Shown here piece by piece: positions 1 to 7,223 of a stretch of DNA of 11,896 nucleotides. A program made the translations under genes and the position numbers. The notes under the pieces are model-generated. The model was given only the letters and a program-made list of their open reading frames with translations. It searched no databases and was not told the origin of the DNA. Each line of letters starts with the position of its first letter. The stretch's first letter is position 1. Source of the DNA: an uncultured Eubacteriales bacterium (GTDB lineage: Bacteria; Bacillota; Clostridia; Oscillospirales; Oscillospiraceae); contig URWG01000047.1 in NCBI GenBank assembly GCA_900551495.1, positions 1-11,896 on the forward strand, in the 5' to 3' direction.

Positions 1-12
1 ATCAAAACAATT

Positions 13-80
13 CTGCGAGATTGCCACGACCCTTTCAGGGTCTCGCAATGACAAAATCGGACTTTTTTGACAGTCTGAGT
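13..80 (-). repeat. Interspersed hairpin repeat, copy 1
   Basis: On the plus strand attgc (20-24) pairs with gcaat (45-49), and inside it gaccc (28-32) pairs with gggtc (38-42) around a tttca loop. Read on the minus strand the element runs actgtc, an A-tract, a ccg block, then gtcattgcgag and the hairpin. The same order of blocks recurs at 1351-1417, so this is a repeat family and not a lone terminator. From memory, gtcattgcgag/gcaatctcgc elements are abundant in gut Clostridia; I could not search for this. It lies about 70 nt past the Nudix stop codon and may also end that transcript, since a T-rich stretch follows the hairpin on the minus strand. Confidence 0.7.
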
Positions 81-149
81 TATTTTTCCCTCGCACGTTT
101 CCACGCCGCCGGGAAATATTTCTGCATGAATTCCGTCCTTGCGCGGTCA

Positions 150-656
150 TTACCGAAAAATTCCGTCCAAACGCTCCCGAACAAGCGGCAAACGCTCCAC
201 ATCGGGCTGCGCCACGACGCCCTGTGCAGTCAGCGCGTCGAATTCCGCCCGCGTGACCCACCGCGCGTCACAAGTCTCGCCCGCCTGAAACCGAAGCGCC
301 GACAACGGCACGTCGCGCTGCAGCAGGTAGGTGTCCGAAATCCGCCCGCCTCCCACCTTGGTGCCGAGGAATTCAAACTCCGCCTCCTCTGCCGCGATCC
401 CCGTCTCCTCGAACAGCTCCCGACGGATCGCCTGTCTGCTGCTCTCGCCCGTGATTGCCGATCCACCGGTATTCGCCCACATATTCGGGTACGCCTGCTT
501 CTCCGGCGAGCGCTTGGTCAGAAGAAGCTGCCCCGCCGCGTTGACCACCCAAACGAAAACAACCAAATGGTACTCTCCCGACGGCATCGGCGTCCCGCGC
601 AGATGCGTTTTCCCGAGCGGACGGCGGTCGGCGTCATAAACGTCCCAGTATTCCAT
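150..656 (-). CDS. Nudix hydrolase, Idi/YfcD-like
   Basis: A 168-residue Nudix protein. The full Nudix box G-x5-E-x7-R-E-L-x-E-E-x-G-I is present at residues 65-87 (G65, E71, R79, E80, E83, E84, G86), so the Mg2+/Mn2+ site is intact. The N-terminus (EYWDVYDADRRPLGK) and the stretch around LLLTKRSPEKQAYPNMW (residues 44-60) resemble the Nudix group related to isopentenyl-diphosphate isomerase and YfcD. Members hydrolyse X-diphosphate compounds, but the substrate cannot be told from sequence. There is no signal peptide, so it should be cytoplasmic. The start at 656 is 7 nt after the mntP stop. A ggag motif (plus strand 667-670) lies 10 nt upstream, inside the end of mntP, which suggests a shared mRNA. 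Isomerase activity is less likely than hydrolase activity. Confidence 0.93.
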   Translation of the reverse strand: MEYWDVYDADRRPLGKTHLRGTPMPSGEYHLVVFVWVVNAAGQLLLTKRSPEKQAYPNMWANTGGSAITGESSRQAIRRELFEETGIAAEEAEFEFLGTKVGGGRISDTYLLQRDVPLSALRFQAGETCDARWVTRAEFDALTAQGVVAQPDVERLPLVRERLDGIFR

Positions 657-663
657 CCGACAC

Positions 664-1221
664 TCACTCCGTCAGGTGCTCGATCAGAATTTTAACGCCC
701 ATCAAAATCAGGATAATGCCGCCCAACAGCTCCGCCTTGGAGCGATATTTGCTGCCGAAAACATTTCCGATCTTCAAGCCGACGGCAGAAAAAACGAAGG
801 TCGTCGTTCCGACGATCGCAATGGCGATCCAAATATTGGTCTGCGTCATGGCAAAGGTCACACCGGTCGCCAGCGCGTCGATACTTGTCGCCAGCGCCAG
901 CGGAAGCATCGTTTTCACGCCGAAGGAAGCGTCCGTTTTCTCCTCGTCGCCGCTCAGTGCCTCGCGGACCATGTTTGCACCGATGAGCACCAGCAGTGCA
1001 AAGGCAATCCAGTGGTCAAAGCGTCGGATATACTCGGCGAAGGTGCTGGCGAGCAGGAAGCCCAGCAGCGGCATCAGCGCCTGAAAGCCGCCGAAATACG
1101 CGCCGACGATCAGACTGTGGCGCGGGCGCAGCGACGGGACCGACAAGCCCTTGCCGATCGACACCGCAAACGCGTCCATCGACAGAGCAACGCCGGTCAA
1201 AATCAAATCCAATATTCCCAT
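664..1221 (-). CDS. mntP: Manganese efflux pump MntP
   Basis: A 185-residue, roughly six-helix membrane protein of the MntP (YebN, DUF204) family, which exports Mn2+ from the cytoplasm. The two internal halves each carry the hallmark aspartate motif: SMDAFAVSIGKGL at residues 14-26 (D16) and TSIDALATG at 112-120 (D115). A Gly-rich helix GGFQALMPLLGFLL (44-57) and the C-terminal helix ending GVKILIEHLTE also fit, and the length is typical. The frame stays open upstream to 1269, but the ATG at 1221 is chosen. It begins exactly at the conserved MGILDLILTG start, and an aagga ribosome-binding site lies just upstream, whereas the extension is not hydrophobic or conserved. It is first in a likely two-gene operon with the Nudix gene. 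No yybP-ykoY manganese riboswitch fits in the roughly 45 nt leader. Confidence 0.95.
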   Translation of the reverse strand: MGILDLILTGVALSMDAFAVSIGKGLSVPSLRPRHSLIVGAYFGGFQALMPLLGFLLASTFAEYIRRFDHWIAFALLVLIGANMVREALSGDEEKTDASFGVKTMLPLALATSIDALATGVTFAMTQTNIWIAIAIVGTTTFVFSAVGLKIGNVFGSKYRSKAELLGGIILILMGVKILIEHLTE

Positions 1222-1275
1222 GCTTCGGTATTCCTTTCCGTATGTACCGTAAAACGTCCCTCTGGACACCGTATT

Positions 1276-1304
1276 ATTTTATCACAGATTATCTTAGGAA
1301 TCAA
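1276..1304 (-). promoter_or_regulatory. Predicted sigma-A promoter of mntP-Nudix
   Basis: On the minus strand the -35 is TTGATT (plus 1299-1304) and the -10 is TAAAAT (plus 1276-1281), with a 17 nt spacer. The leader to the chosen mntP start would be about 45 nt. No convincing MntR operator was recognised. Confidence 0.6.
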
Positions 1305-1350
1305 CAGCAATTCCGCCGCACACGCACAATATCGGGGAAAACGAACCTTG

Positions 1351-1417
1351 CCCGTCTGTCATTGCGCGGGTGCCGACACACTCACAATGACTGCCGCGGC
1401 TTTTTGGACAGTTTGAA
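1351..1417 (-). repeat. Interspersed hairpin repeat, copy 2
   Basis: The arms gtcattg (1358-1364) and caatgac (1385-1391) form an inverted repeat. Read on the minus strand it shares with copy 1 (13-80) the series actgtc-(a/c)aaaaag-(t/c)ccg, four to five variable bases, then gtcattg-(c/t)-gag. The similarity therefore extends beyond the hairpin. The loop has diverged from copy 1. It lies between the terminator hairpin of the large SLH gene and the mntP promoter, in the same orientation relative to the upstream gene as copy 1. Confidence 0.65.
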
Positions 1418-1445
1418 GCGGCGCACCCCCGAGGAGGTGCGCCGC
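1418..1445 (-). terminator. Terminator hairpin of the large SLH gene
   Basis: A perfect 10 bp GC-rich stem, gcggcgcacc (1418-1427) with ggtgcgccgc (1436-1445), encloses an 8 nt loop. It starts 14 nt beyond the stop codon of the minus-strand gene at 1460. Only a short T stretch follows on the minus strand, so it may act as a stabilising 3' hairpin as much as a classical intrinsic terminator. Confidence 0.65.
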
Positions 1446-1459
1446 CGATGATTAGGGTG

Positions 1460-4400
1460 TTATTCGCCCGTTCCGTTCAGCGCCTTGAGCATCTTGTCGA
1501 AACGCATCATCATCGTTGCGACCTCCGCACGGGTGGCGTTGTCCTTCGGGTTGAAGTTGCTGTTCTGATCGCCGACGATCAGCTTGATCGCAACGGACCA
1601 CTTCACGGCATCCAGCGCGTAGTTCGATACCTTATCGGCATCCTTCAGCACCTTGGTGATGTCGGTAGTGGAGGTCACGTCGAAGCCCTCGACGGTCTTG
1701 GAGTAGCGGAAGAAGATCGTCACGATCTGCTCGCGGGTGATCTGCTCGTTCGGCTCGAAGTGGGTCGCGTCCACGCCCTTGACGATCTCGTTCTTGTTCG
1801 CCCAGTTGACCGCAGCGGTGTACCACTTGCCGGAGGGAACGTCCTCAAAGACCTTGCTGGTGGTATCGGTGAAGTCGGGAGAGCCCGCGATACGCCACAG
1901 GACAGCGACGAACTCCGCTCTCGTCATGGCTGCGTTCGGGTCGAAGGTCATCTCGGTACGACCGTTGAACAGGCCCTCATGGACGGCATAATCCACCGCA
2001 GAGGCGAACCAATCCTTGTCGGTGACATCGACGAAGGTCAGATCATACTTGGAGACTCTGCCGCACTTGGAGCAGACGTAGTAGACCGAGCCGTCCTTTT
2101 CGGTGGTCTTCACGTTGTCGTGACCGGAGGAGCGGCTGCTGTAAACGGTCTTTTCCTCGCCGCATTCGCACTTGTAGAGCTTCTCGCCCTGTACGCCGCA
2201 GGTCGCCTTCACGAGCTCGGTCACGGTGACCTTGTGCTCCTCGCCGGTCTTGGCGTCGAAGTGGAAGGTATCCTCGCCGAGGGTGAACCAGCCGGTCTTA
2301 TACTCGCCGCCGAGGAAGTACATCCGTTTGCCGCTCTTGGAATCGGTCGCCCAGCCGGTGTATTCCTTCGGAGCTTCCTTGCCGCAGTCGGCATCCTTGC
2401 AGATCAGCGTCTTATTGGTACGGTTGTACACATAGTTGTGCTTGGGATCGGGCGTAGGTGTGGGGTCGATGGGATCGGGCTTGTCGGGATTGTCGTCGCC
2501 CTTGACCTCCTTGGTGAAGGTATCGACCACGGTGCCGTCCGTGTCGTAAGCAGTAACGGTGAATTTCTTCTCCGTCGCCTCGACCATCAGATACAGGGCA
2601 TTATAGTCCTGCGTGATCTTCACAAAGTGGAAATTGGGATTATCGATCGCCGCATAGTTCAAATTACGGGACTTCTCGCCGAGGTCGCCGCAGATAAAGT
2701 AGGTCGTGCCGTCATCGACGACCTTGCCGCCGGTGAGCTGATCGGTGCGGGCATAGGAATGGTCGTGACCGGAGAATACGAAATCGATGCCGGCAGCATC
2801 AAAGGCGGGAACAAGGGTCTTCTGATACTTCTCGGTCGCCGCATTCACGTTGGTGTAGTAGGTCGGCTCATGGATGGAAACGACCTTCCACGCGCACTTA
2901 GTCTTGGCAGCGTCCTCCTTGATCCAAGCGGCAACTGCGTCAAGGTCCTTCGCGCCGTTGTTGATAACGGCAATATAGACGTTGCCGATCTCGTAGGAGT
3001 AGCAGTCCTCCTTGGGCAGACTGAAGATCTTCTTTGCATTCTCGCCGTTGGACTGACCGTAGTACTCGTGGTTGCCGAGCACATGGATAATCGACTTGTC
3101 CGCAATGGGGCTGGTCTGAAGGAGATCGAGGATCTGTGCATAGTGGATGTAGTTATCGCCGTTGTCGATGAAGTCACCGGTTTGCAGGCCGAAGTCCACA
3201 TTCTCCTTGCCGATGGCTTCGAGGAGGGTGTTGAGGTAGCCGATGGCATCGGCATCCTCCTCGGGCTTGCCGGTCATCTGAGTATCGCCCATGACAAAGA
3301 ACTTCGTCGTCTCCTTGGCAGTCTCCGCCTCGGTGCGGAAGGTCATCGCCTCGGACCAGCCGTTCTCGCTGCCGTCGCCGACCCAGAAGTAATAGGTCGT
3401 ATCGGGAGTCAGACCGGTCAGAGTCACGGTATTGAGGCTCGCGACGGTGTTGGTCGTTGCAAAGGCGACCAGCGTCGTCTCGCCGCGGACGGTGCGGTAA
3501 TCGGTATCCGGACCGAGCCCGCGCTTGAGCGACTTATACTCCGCCTCGGTCATGTAGCGCAGGTAGGACTTTTCTCGCGCAAGGCTTGCATTGGAGAACC
3601 ACGAAATGGCGTGCTCCGTCGCACGGTTCGCGGTCATCGGGTGCTGCACGGAAACGGGCAGATCATTATCGTTGCCCGCATAGCCGCGGACGGTTGCCTT
3701 CGCCTGGAAGGACAGTCCCTTTTCGCTGCTGGCGCTGATGGCGAACTCGGTGCCGACTGCCATTTCCTTCATCGCATCGGTGGTCAGAACGCCGCTTTCA
3801 TTGGTCTTGCCGATCTCCACGCCGTTGAGGAACACGGTAACGTCGGCAGCGGGCTTGCCCTCGATGTCATAGACGGTGATGTCGCAGGAGCGTCCCTGCG
3901 CCATGATGCCGATGTTGATGGTGTAGTAAGCGGTGACAGGCAGTACGGTGTAGCCGTAGGCAGCCGTGCCGGTCTTGCCGTCGGTATCCTTAAAGGAGAT
4001 GTTGGTAACGCGGTACTTGAGATAATCGACCTGAGGATCGACCGTCGTCGGAACGGCGAAGCTGACGGTGGCGATGTCGCCGGTCATGCCGCCCTCCTTC
4101 GTTGCCTTGAGGGTCAGAGCGCCCTTCTTAAAGCCGGTAGGCTTAAACTCATAGGTGCCGTTCACGCCCTCGGCAAAGGTGATGACGGGAGCGCCGTAGG
4201 TCGCGCCGCCCTCGGTGGTCGTGGGCGTACCGAAATCGGTGTTGACGTCGATCACATTCATCTCGACCTCGGTCACATTGCCGACCGCGGTGAGCTTCAT
4301 CTCATAGGTGCCGCCGAGAGTCACAACGCCGTCGCCGCCGAAGCTGACCTGCGCATTTGCAGCCGCCTCGGTTTTGACCGTGAAGTCTCGGGTCAGCTCG

Positions 4401-7033
4401 ACCATGTTGCCGCCGCCGTCGGTGATCTGGACCTTGATGGTGTGGTGACCGTCGCCGAGCGTGGTACGGGTCGCGGCACGGGCATCGTCGCCGTCAACCG
4501 CGATGTTCACGCCGTCGATGAAGAACGCGGTCGCCGTAGCGTCAACGCCCTTGCGGTTCTGGCTCTCGGGGTCATGGAACTGCGCAACGATCTCAACGTC
4601 GGCAGCGGTAAGGACCGTAGAGCCGTCCTCCGCCAGCTCCGTGCCGTTGACGGCAATGGAGTCAATGACGGGGTTGATGAGGTCGTCAAGGTTCGTGCCG
4701 TAAACAAAGCGGTAGTCGTCGAAGTACAGCGTGCCGTTATAGCGACCCTCGCCGTTTGCGGGCATATAGCAAAGCCAAATAAAGCCTTCGCCCTGACGAA
4801 GCTTCATCGGGTGCTCGGAGCTGATCTTATCCTGAATTTCGGTAGCACTGAGGTCTGCATAGCAGTACATCCAACCGACCCAGTCAATGTTGGACGTCAG
4901 CTCGCCGTCCACGCCGACGTGCTTGAATTCAAGGTTTTTCGTAGAATAGCCGTTGCCGTTCCAAAGCGCAACGTCACCGCGGACGCTGTACTTCGGTGTG
5001 CCCTCCGGCGCATAGACCCAAACGCCGACCTCCGTCGGATAACCGTCGATGTTGATCTCGTCGCCGCAGTAGCGGATGTAGAAATTCGAGTTGGAGCTGT
5101 TGTCGAAGGAGGAATAGTCGTAGTTCAGCTCGAGGGCATAGTCGCCGGAGCGGACCTGCGCGCCCTCCTCGCGGGAGGTGGTCTTCAGACCGCCCGCGCA
5201 GTAGGACTTGATCGAGTTATTGGGCCACAGATAGAATGTATAGCCGTTTGCGTTGAAAATCGGCGCTGCCGGAACGCCGGGGACATACTGTCCGGTTTCT
5301 TGGTCTACTTTTCCGGTATCATAGTTGCCGGTGAAGCTGTACGGCGCGGTCAGGTGGGTGTAAATCGGCTCGCCCTCGCCGTAGGTGTTGCCGGTGATAA
5401 CATCCAGCTCGGCATGGTCGCCGCGATAGCCCCCGGTAATGCCCGCAAAATCGCTCTTGCCCCAGTGGAAATGCGCCGCGGTCAGCGGGCCGTTTGCGTT
5501 CGGCTCAAAGTCCATCACAACGACGGGCATTTTGCCGATCTCGACCTTAATGGAAGCCGTCAGCTTCTCGCCGTTCTGCTTGGTGTAGGTCACGGTGACC
5601 GTGCCGTTCACGCTGCCGTCAAAGCTGCCGCTGTGGAAGATATTGCCGTTCATCGTGCCGAACTGCGCGTCGGAAACGCCCTCGGTCGCAGATTTCAGCT
5701 CCCATGCAAAGTCGCCCGCCTTATAGTGGATGCTCCGCTGGGCATGCTTTGCGTTCAAGCCGAGGTTGGAATCCGCGTTAAAGTCAAGGGAGATCGACTC
5801 GCCGTTGAAGTAGAGCGCATCAATATCGGCGATCGTGATCTTCGTCTCGCCGAACACGGTCGTGCCCTTCTGAAGGGTGACCTTGACCTCGCCGGTGAAG
5901 CCCGCAGCCGCCTTGAACAGACCGGTCTTGCGGTCGATGGTGCCGGCATTATTGGGCGTCACGACCCAGTCCAGTTCGGTGGGGATCGTCGCCTCGCCGC
6001 CCGCCTTATCAACGCCGAACGCCTCGAACTGGATGGAGGTAGCGGGGGTGTAAAGTTCATTCTTCGGATACAGGGAAGCGTGGTCAAAATTGCCGTCGGA
6101 GACCTCGGTGGAGACCATCAGCAGTGCAGAGGCAACCGTGCGCTCCGGGCCGTCGGAGGGTCTGTTGCGAACCGTAAGGTCCGTCGTGCCCTCTCGTACG
6201 GAGGCGTAGGTCGCCGAGCCGCCGCCGTCAAGATAGATGGCGTCCACACAGCCCTCGTTCTTGTACAGCTCCGCCAGCTCATACAGCGACAAGCCGACGG
6301 AATAGGGTGCCTGTCTTCCGTCAACGACCATCGTGACAACCGAGCCGTCCGCCTTCAGACCGATGGAGTTACGGGGCATGAGGTCGGTATTGTTCGGGTC
6401 CGCCACGTTCTGACCGTTGCGCACGAGGAAGAACGGGCCGGAGATCGCCTCAAGGACGTCGGATGTATCGGTGCCGAAGTCGCGGATGGCGAACTTGCCG
6501 TTTTTCAGAACAGCAAAATACGGCTCCTGCTGACCGCCGTTGTTGACCTGAACGAGGTTGCCCTCCATAATCAGGTAGCCGAGCGGCTGAAGCGTCTGCA
6601 TATTGTAGTAGTCGCCGTTGGTCGCGAAGATGACCTTCTGACCGGTGGCTTCCTCATACGCCTTCGCCTGATCGGTGGTCTTCTGCATATCCCACTTCAG
6701 GTTCTTGGACGCATCGGCGCGGGAGGCAGGCGTGCTCCCCTTGGTATAGTATCCTTTATATGACGCCTTAAAGGTGACCTTGGCGCCCGCGGATACCGTC
6801 GTCATAAACGCCGCGACCTGATTATTACCGGTGGCGTCGTTGAGCAGGATCTGCGACTCCGTAACGCCGTTGGTAATCTGATAATCGGTCTGAGAAACCA
6901 AATACTTGCCGGACGGCGGCGTGACCTTGCGCTCCTCCTCATCCCGCAGCGCAAAAACCGCGGGGACAAGCGAAGCAAGCATTGCCAGCGTCAGCAGCAG
7001 GCACAGGAATCTCTTTCCTATCATTCGTTTCAT
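1460..7033 (-). CDS. SLH-anchored phosphodiester glycosidase / metallophosphoesterase fusion
   Basis: A 1857-residue secreted multidomain protein with a signal peptide at residues 1-28 (cleavage after AVFA). Residues 40-310 form a phosphodiester glycosidase (NAGPA/DUF2233) domain: NGDYY at 139-143, GPFF at 199-202, NSIGLKADG at 222-230, YLDGGGSATY at 267-276. This family removes a sugar from a sugar-phosphodiester and leaves a phosphomonoester. Residues 333-403 are Ig-like, about 505-780 a carbohydrate-binding-like beta-sandwich, and about 785-1120 further beta modules. Residues 1127-1236 resemble the purple acid phosphatase N-terminal domain. The phosphoesterase core (1244-1500) has GDTQ 1249-1252, GDFID 1286-1290, GNHE 1320-1323, H1388 and GHDH 1422-1425. 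Then come a Pro/Asp linker (1512-1530), a cell-wall-binding-like repeat with Cys pairs (1545-1657), and SLH domains at 1667-1717, 1729-1779 and 1796-1849, expected to hold it on the wall polymer. An AGGAGG site (plus 7041-7046), 7 nt upstream, fixes the start at 7033 rather than Met4. Substrate unknown. Confidence 0.9.
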   Translation of the reverse strand: MKRMIGKRFLCLLLTLAMLASLVPAVFALRDEEERKVTPPSGKYLVSQTDYQITNGVTESQILLNDATGNNQVAAFMTTVSAGAKVTFKASYKGYYTKGSTPASRADASKNLKWDMQKTTDQAKAYEEATGQKVIFATNGDYYNMQTLQPLGYLIMEGNLVQVNNGGQQEPYFAVLKNGKFAIRDFGTDTSDVLEAISGPFFLVRNGQNVADPNNTDLMPRNSIGLKADGSVVTMVVDGRQAPYSVGLSLYELAELYKNEGCVDAIYLDGGGSATYASVREGTTDLTVRNRPSDGPERTVASALLMVSTEVSDGNFDHASLYPKNELYTPATSIQFEAFGVDKAGGEATIPTELDWVVTPNNAGTIDRKTGLFKAAAGFTGEVKVTLQKGTTVFGETKITIADIDALYFNGESISLDFNADSNLGLNAKHAQRSIHYKAGDFAWELKSATEGVSDAQFGTMNGNIFHSGSFDGSVNGTVTVTYTKQNGEKLTASIKVEIGKMPVVVMDFEPNANGPLTAAHFHWGKSDFAGITGGYRGDHAELDVITGNTYGEGEPIYTHLTAPYSFTGNYDTGKVDQETGQYVPGVPAAPIFNANGYTFYLWPNNSIKSYCAGGLKTTSREEGAQVRSGDYALELNYDYSSFDNSSNSNFYIRYCGDEINIDGYPTEVGVWVYAPEGTPKYSVRGDVALWNGNGYSTKNLEFKHVGVDGELTSNIDWVGWMYCYADLSATEIQDKISSEHPMKLRQGEGFIWLCYMPANGEGRYNGTLYFDDYRFVYGTNLDDLINPVIDSIAVNGTELAEDGSTVLTAADVEIVAQFHDPESQNRKGVDATATAFFIDGVNIAVDGDDARAATRTTLGDGHHTIKVQITDGGGNMVELTRDFTVKTEAAANAQVSFGGDGVVTLGGTYEMKLTAVGNVTEVEMNVIDVNTDFGTPTTTEGGATYGAPVITFAEGVNGTYEFKPTGFKKGALTLKATKEGGMTGDIATVSFAVPTTVDPQVDYLKYRVTNISFKDTDGKTGTAAYGYTVLPVTAYYTINIGIMAQGRSCDITVYDIEGKPAADVTVFLNGVEIGKTNESGVLTTDAMKEMAVGTEFAISASSEKGLSFQAKATVRGYAGNDNDLPVSVQHPMTANRATEHAISWFSNASLAREKSYLRYMTEAEYKSLKRGLGPDTDYRTVRGETTLVAFATTNTVASLNTVTLTGLTPDTTYYFWVGDGSENGWSEAMTFRTEAETAKETTKFFVMGDTQMTGKPEEDADAIGYLNTLLEAIGKENVDFGLQTGDFIDNGDNYIHYAQILDLLQTSPIADKSIIHVLGNHEYYGQSNGENAKKIFSLPKEDCYSYEIGNVYIAVINNGAKDLDAVAAWIKEDAAKTKCAWKVVSIHEPTYYTNVNAATEKYQKTLVPAFDAAGIDFVFSGHDHSYARTDQLTGGKVVDDGTTYFICGDLGEKSRNLNYAAIDNPNFHFVKITQDYNALYLMVEATEKKFTVTAYDTDGTVVDTFTKEVKGDDNPDKPDPIDPTPTPDPKHNYVYNRTNKTLICKDADCGKEAPKEYTGWATDSKSGKRMYFLGGEYKTGWFTLGEDTFHFDAKTGEEHKVTVTELVKATCGVQGEKLYKCECGEEKTVYSSRSSGHDNVKTTEKDGSVYYVCSKCGRVSKYDLTFVDVTDKDWFASAVDYAVHEGLFNGRTEMTFDPNAAMTRAEFVAVLWRIAGSPDFTDTTSKVFEDVPSGKWYTAAVNWANKNEIVKGVDATHFEPNEQITREQIVTIFFRYSKTVEGFDVTSTTDITKVLKDADKVSNYALDAVKWSVAIKLIVGDQNSNFNPKDNATRAEVATMMMRFDKMLKALNGTGE

Positions 7034-7072
7034 CGTGTAACCTCCTGTTTTTCTTTGTTCTGCAACAAGTAG

Positions 7073-7101
7073 ATTCTACCACGATAGAACAGAATTGTCA
7101 A
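7073..7101 (-). promoter_or_regulatory. Strong sigma-A promoter of the large SLH gene
   Basis: On the minus strand a perfect -35 TTGACA (plus 7096-7101) is followed after exactly 17 nt by -10 TAGAAT (plus 7073-7078). The leader is about 30 nt and contains the AGGAGG ribosome-binding site at plus 7041-7046. The gene is therefore likely transcribed on its own, and well, regardless of lysW read-through. Confidence 0.8.
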
Positions 7102-7123
7102 CAGTAAATCAGGCTGTCTTCCC

Positions 7124-7174
7124 CGATTGCGGTCGAACCGCATCGTGCCTTGACGAATTGCCGATTTCGGCACG
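7124..7174. repeat. Cluster of small inverted repeats between lysW and the SLH gene
   Basis: The 190 nt gap between these two genes contains gcggt/accgc (7129-7133 with 7137-7141), extended by flanking cgat and atcg with one bulge, and tgccga/tcggca (7159-7164 with 7167-7172), nested in cgtgcc/ggcacg (7144-7149 with 7169-7174). No T-run follows on the minus strand, so this is not a clear intrinsic terminator for lysW. No known RNA family was recognised. Confidence 0.4.
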
Positions 7175-7223
7175 GGAGGCTCCGTCTTGCCTGCGATTTT
7201 GCCCGCTGCGGCAGGTCGTTGTT

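Noticed and set aside
664..695. Overlap of a plus-strand frame (21-695) with the Nudix and mntP genes
   Set aside because: It is antisense to a Nudix gene with a complete catalytic box and has no recognisable domain.
1222..1269. N-terminal extension of MntP to the ATG at 1269
   Set aside because: The 16 extra residues are not part of the family, lie right at the predicted transcription start, and the inner ATG at 1221 has a good ribosome-binding site and the conserved N-terminus.
1222..1275. yybP-ykoY manganese riboswitch before mntP
   Set aside because: The leader between the predicted promoter and the start is only about 45 nt and lacks the family motifs.
1448..6763. A 1771-codon open frame on the plus strand, antisense to the large SLH gene
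   Set aside because: Its codons line up exactly with those of the real gene, so it stays open simply because the real gene avoids TTA, CTA and TCA codons in GC-rich coding usage (the first TCA, Ser91, closes it at 6761-6763). It has no signal peptide or known domain, and the sense strand has clear domains, a ribosome-binding site and a promoter.
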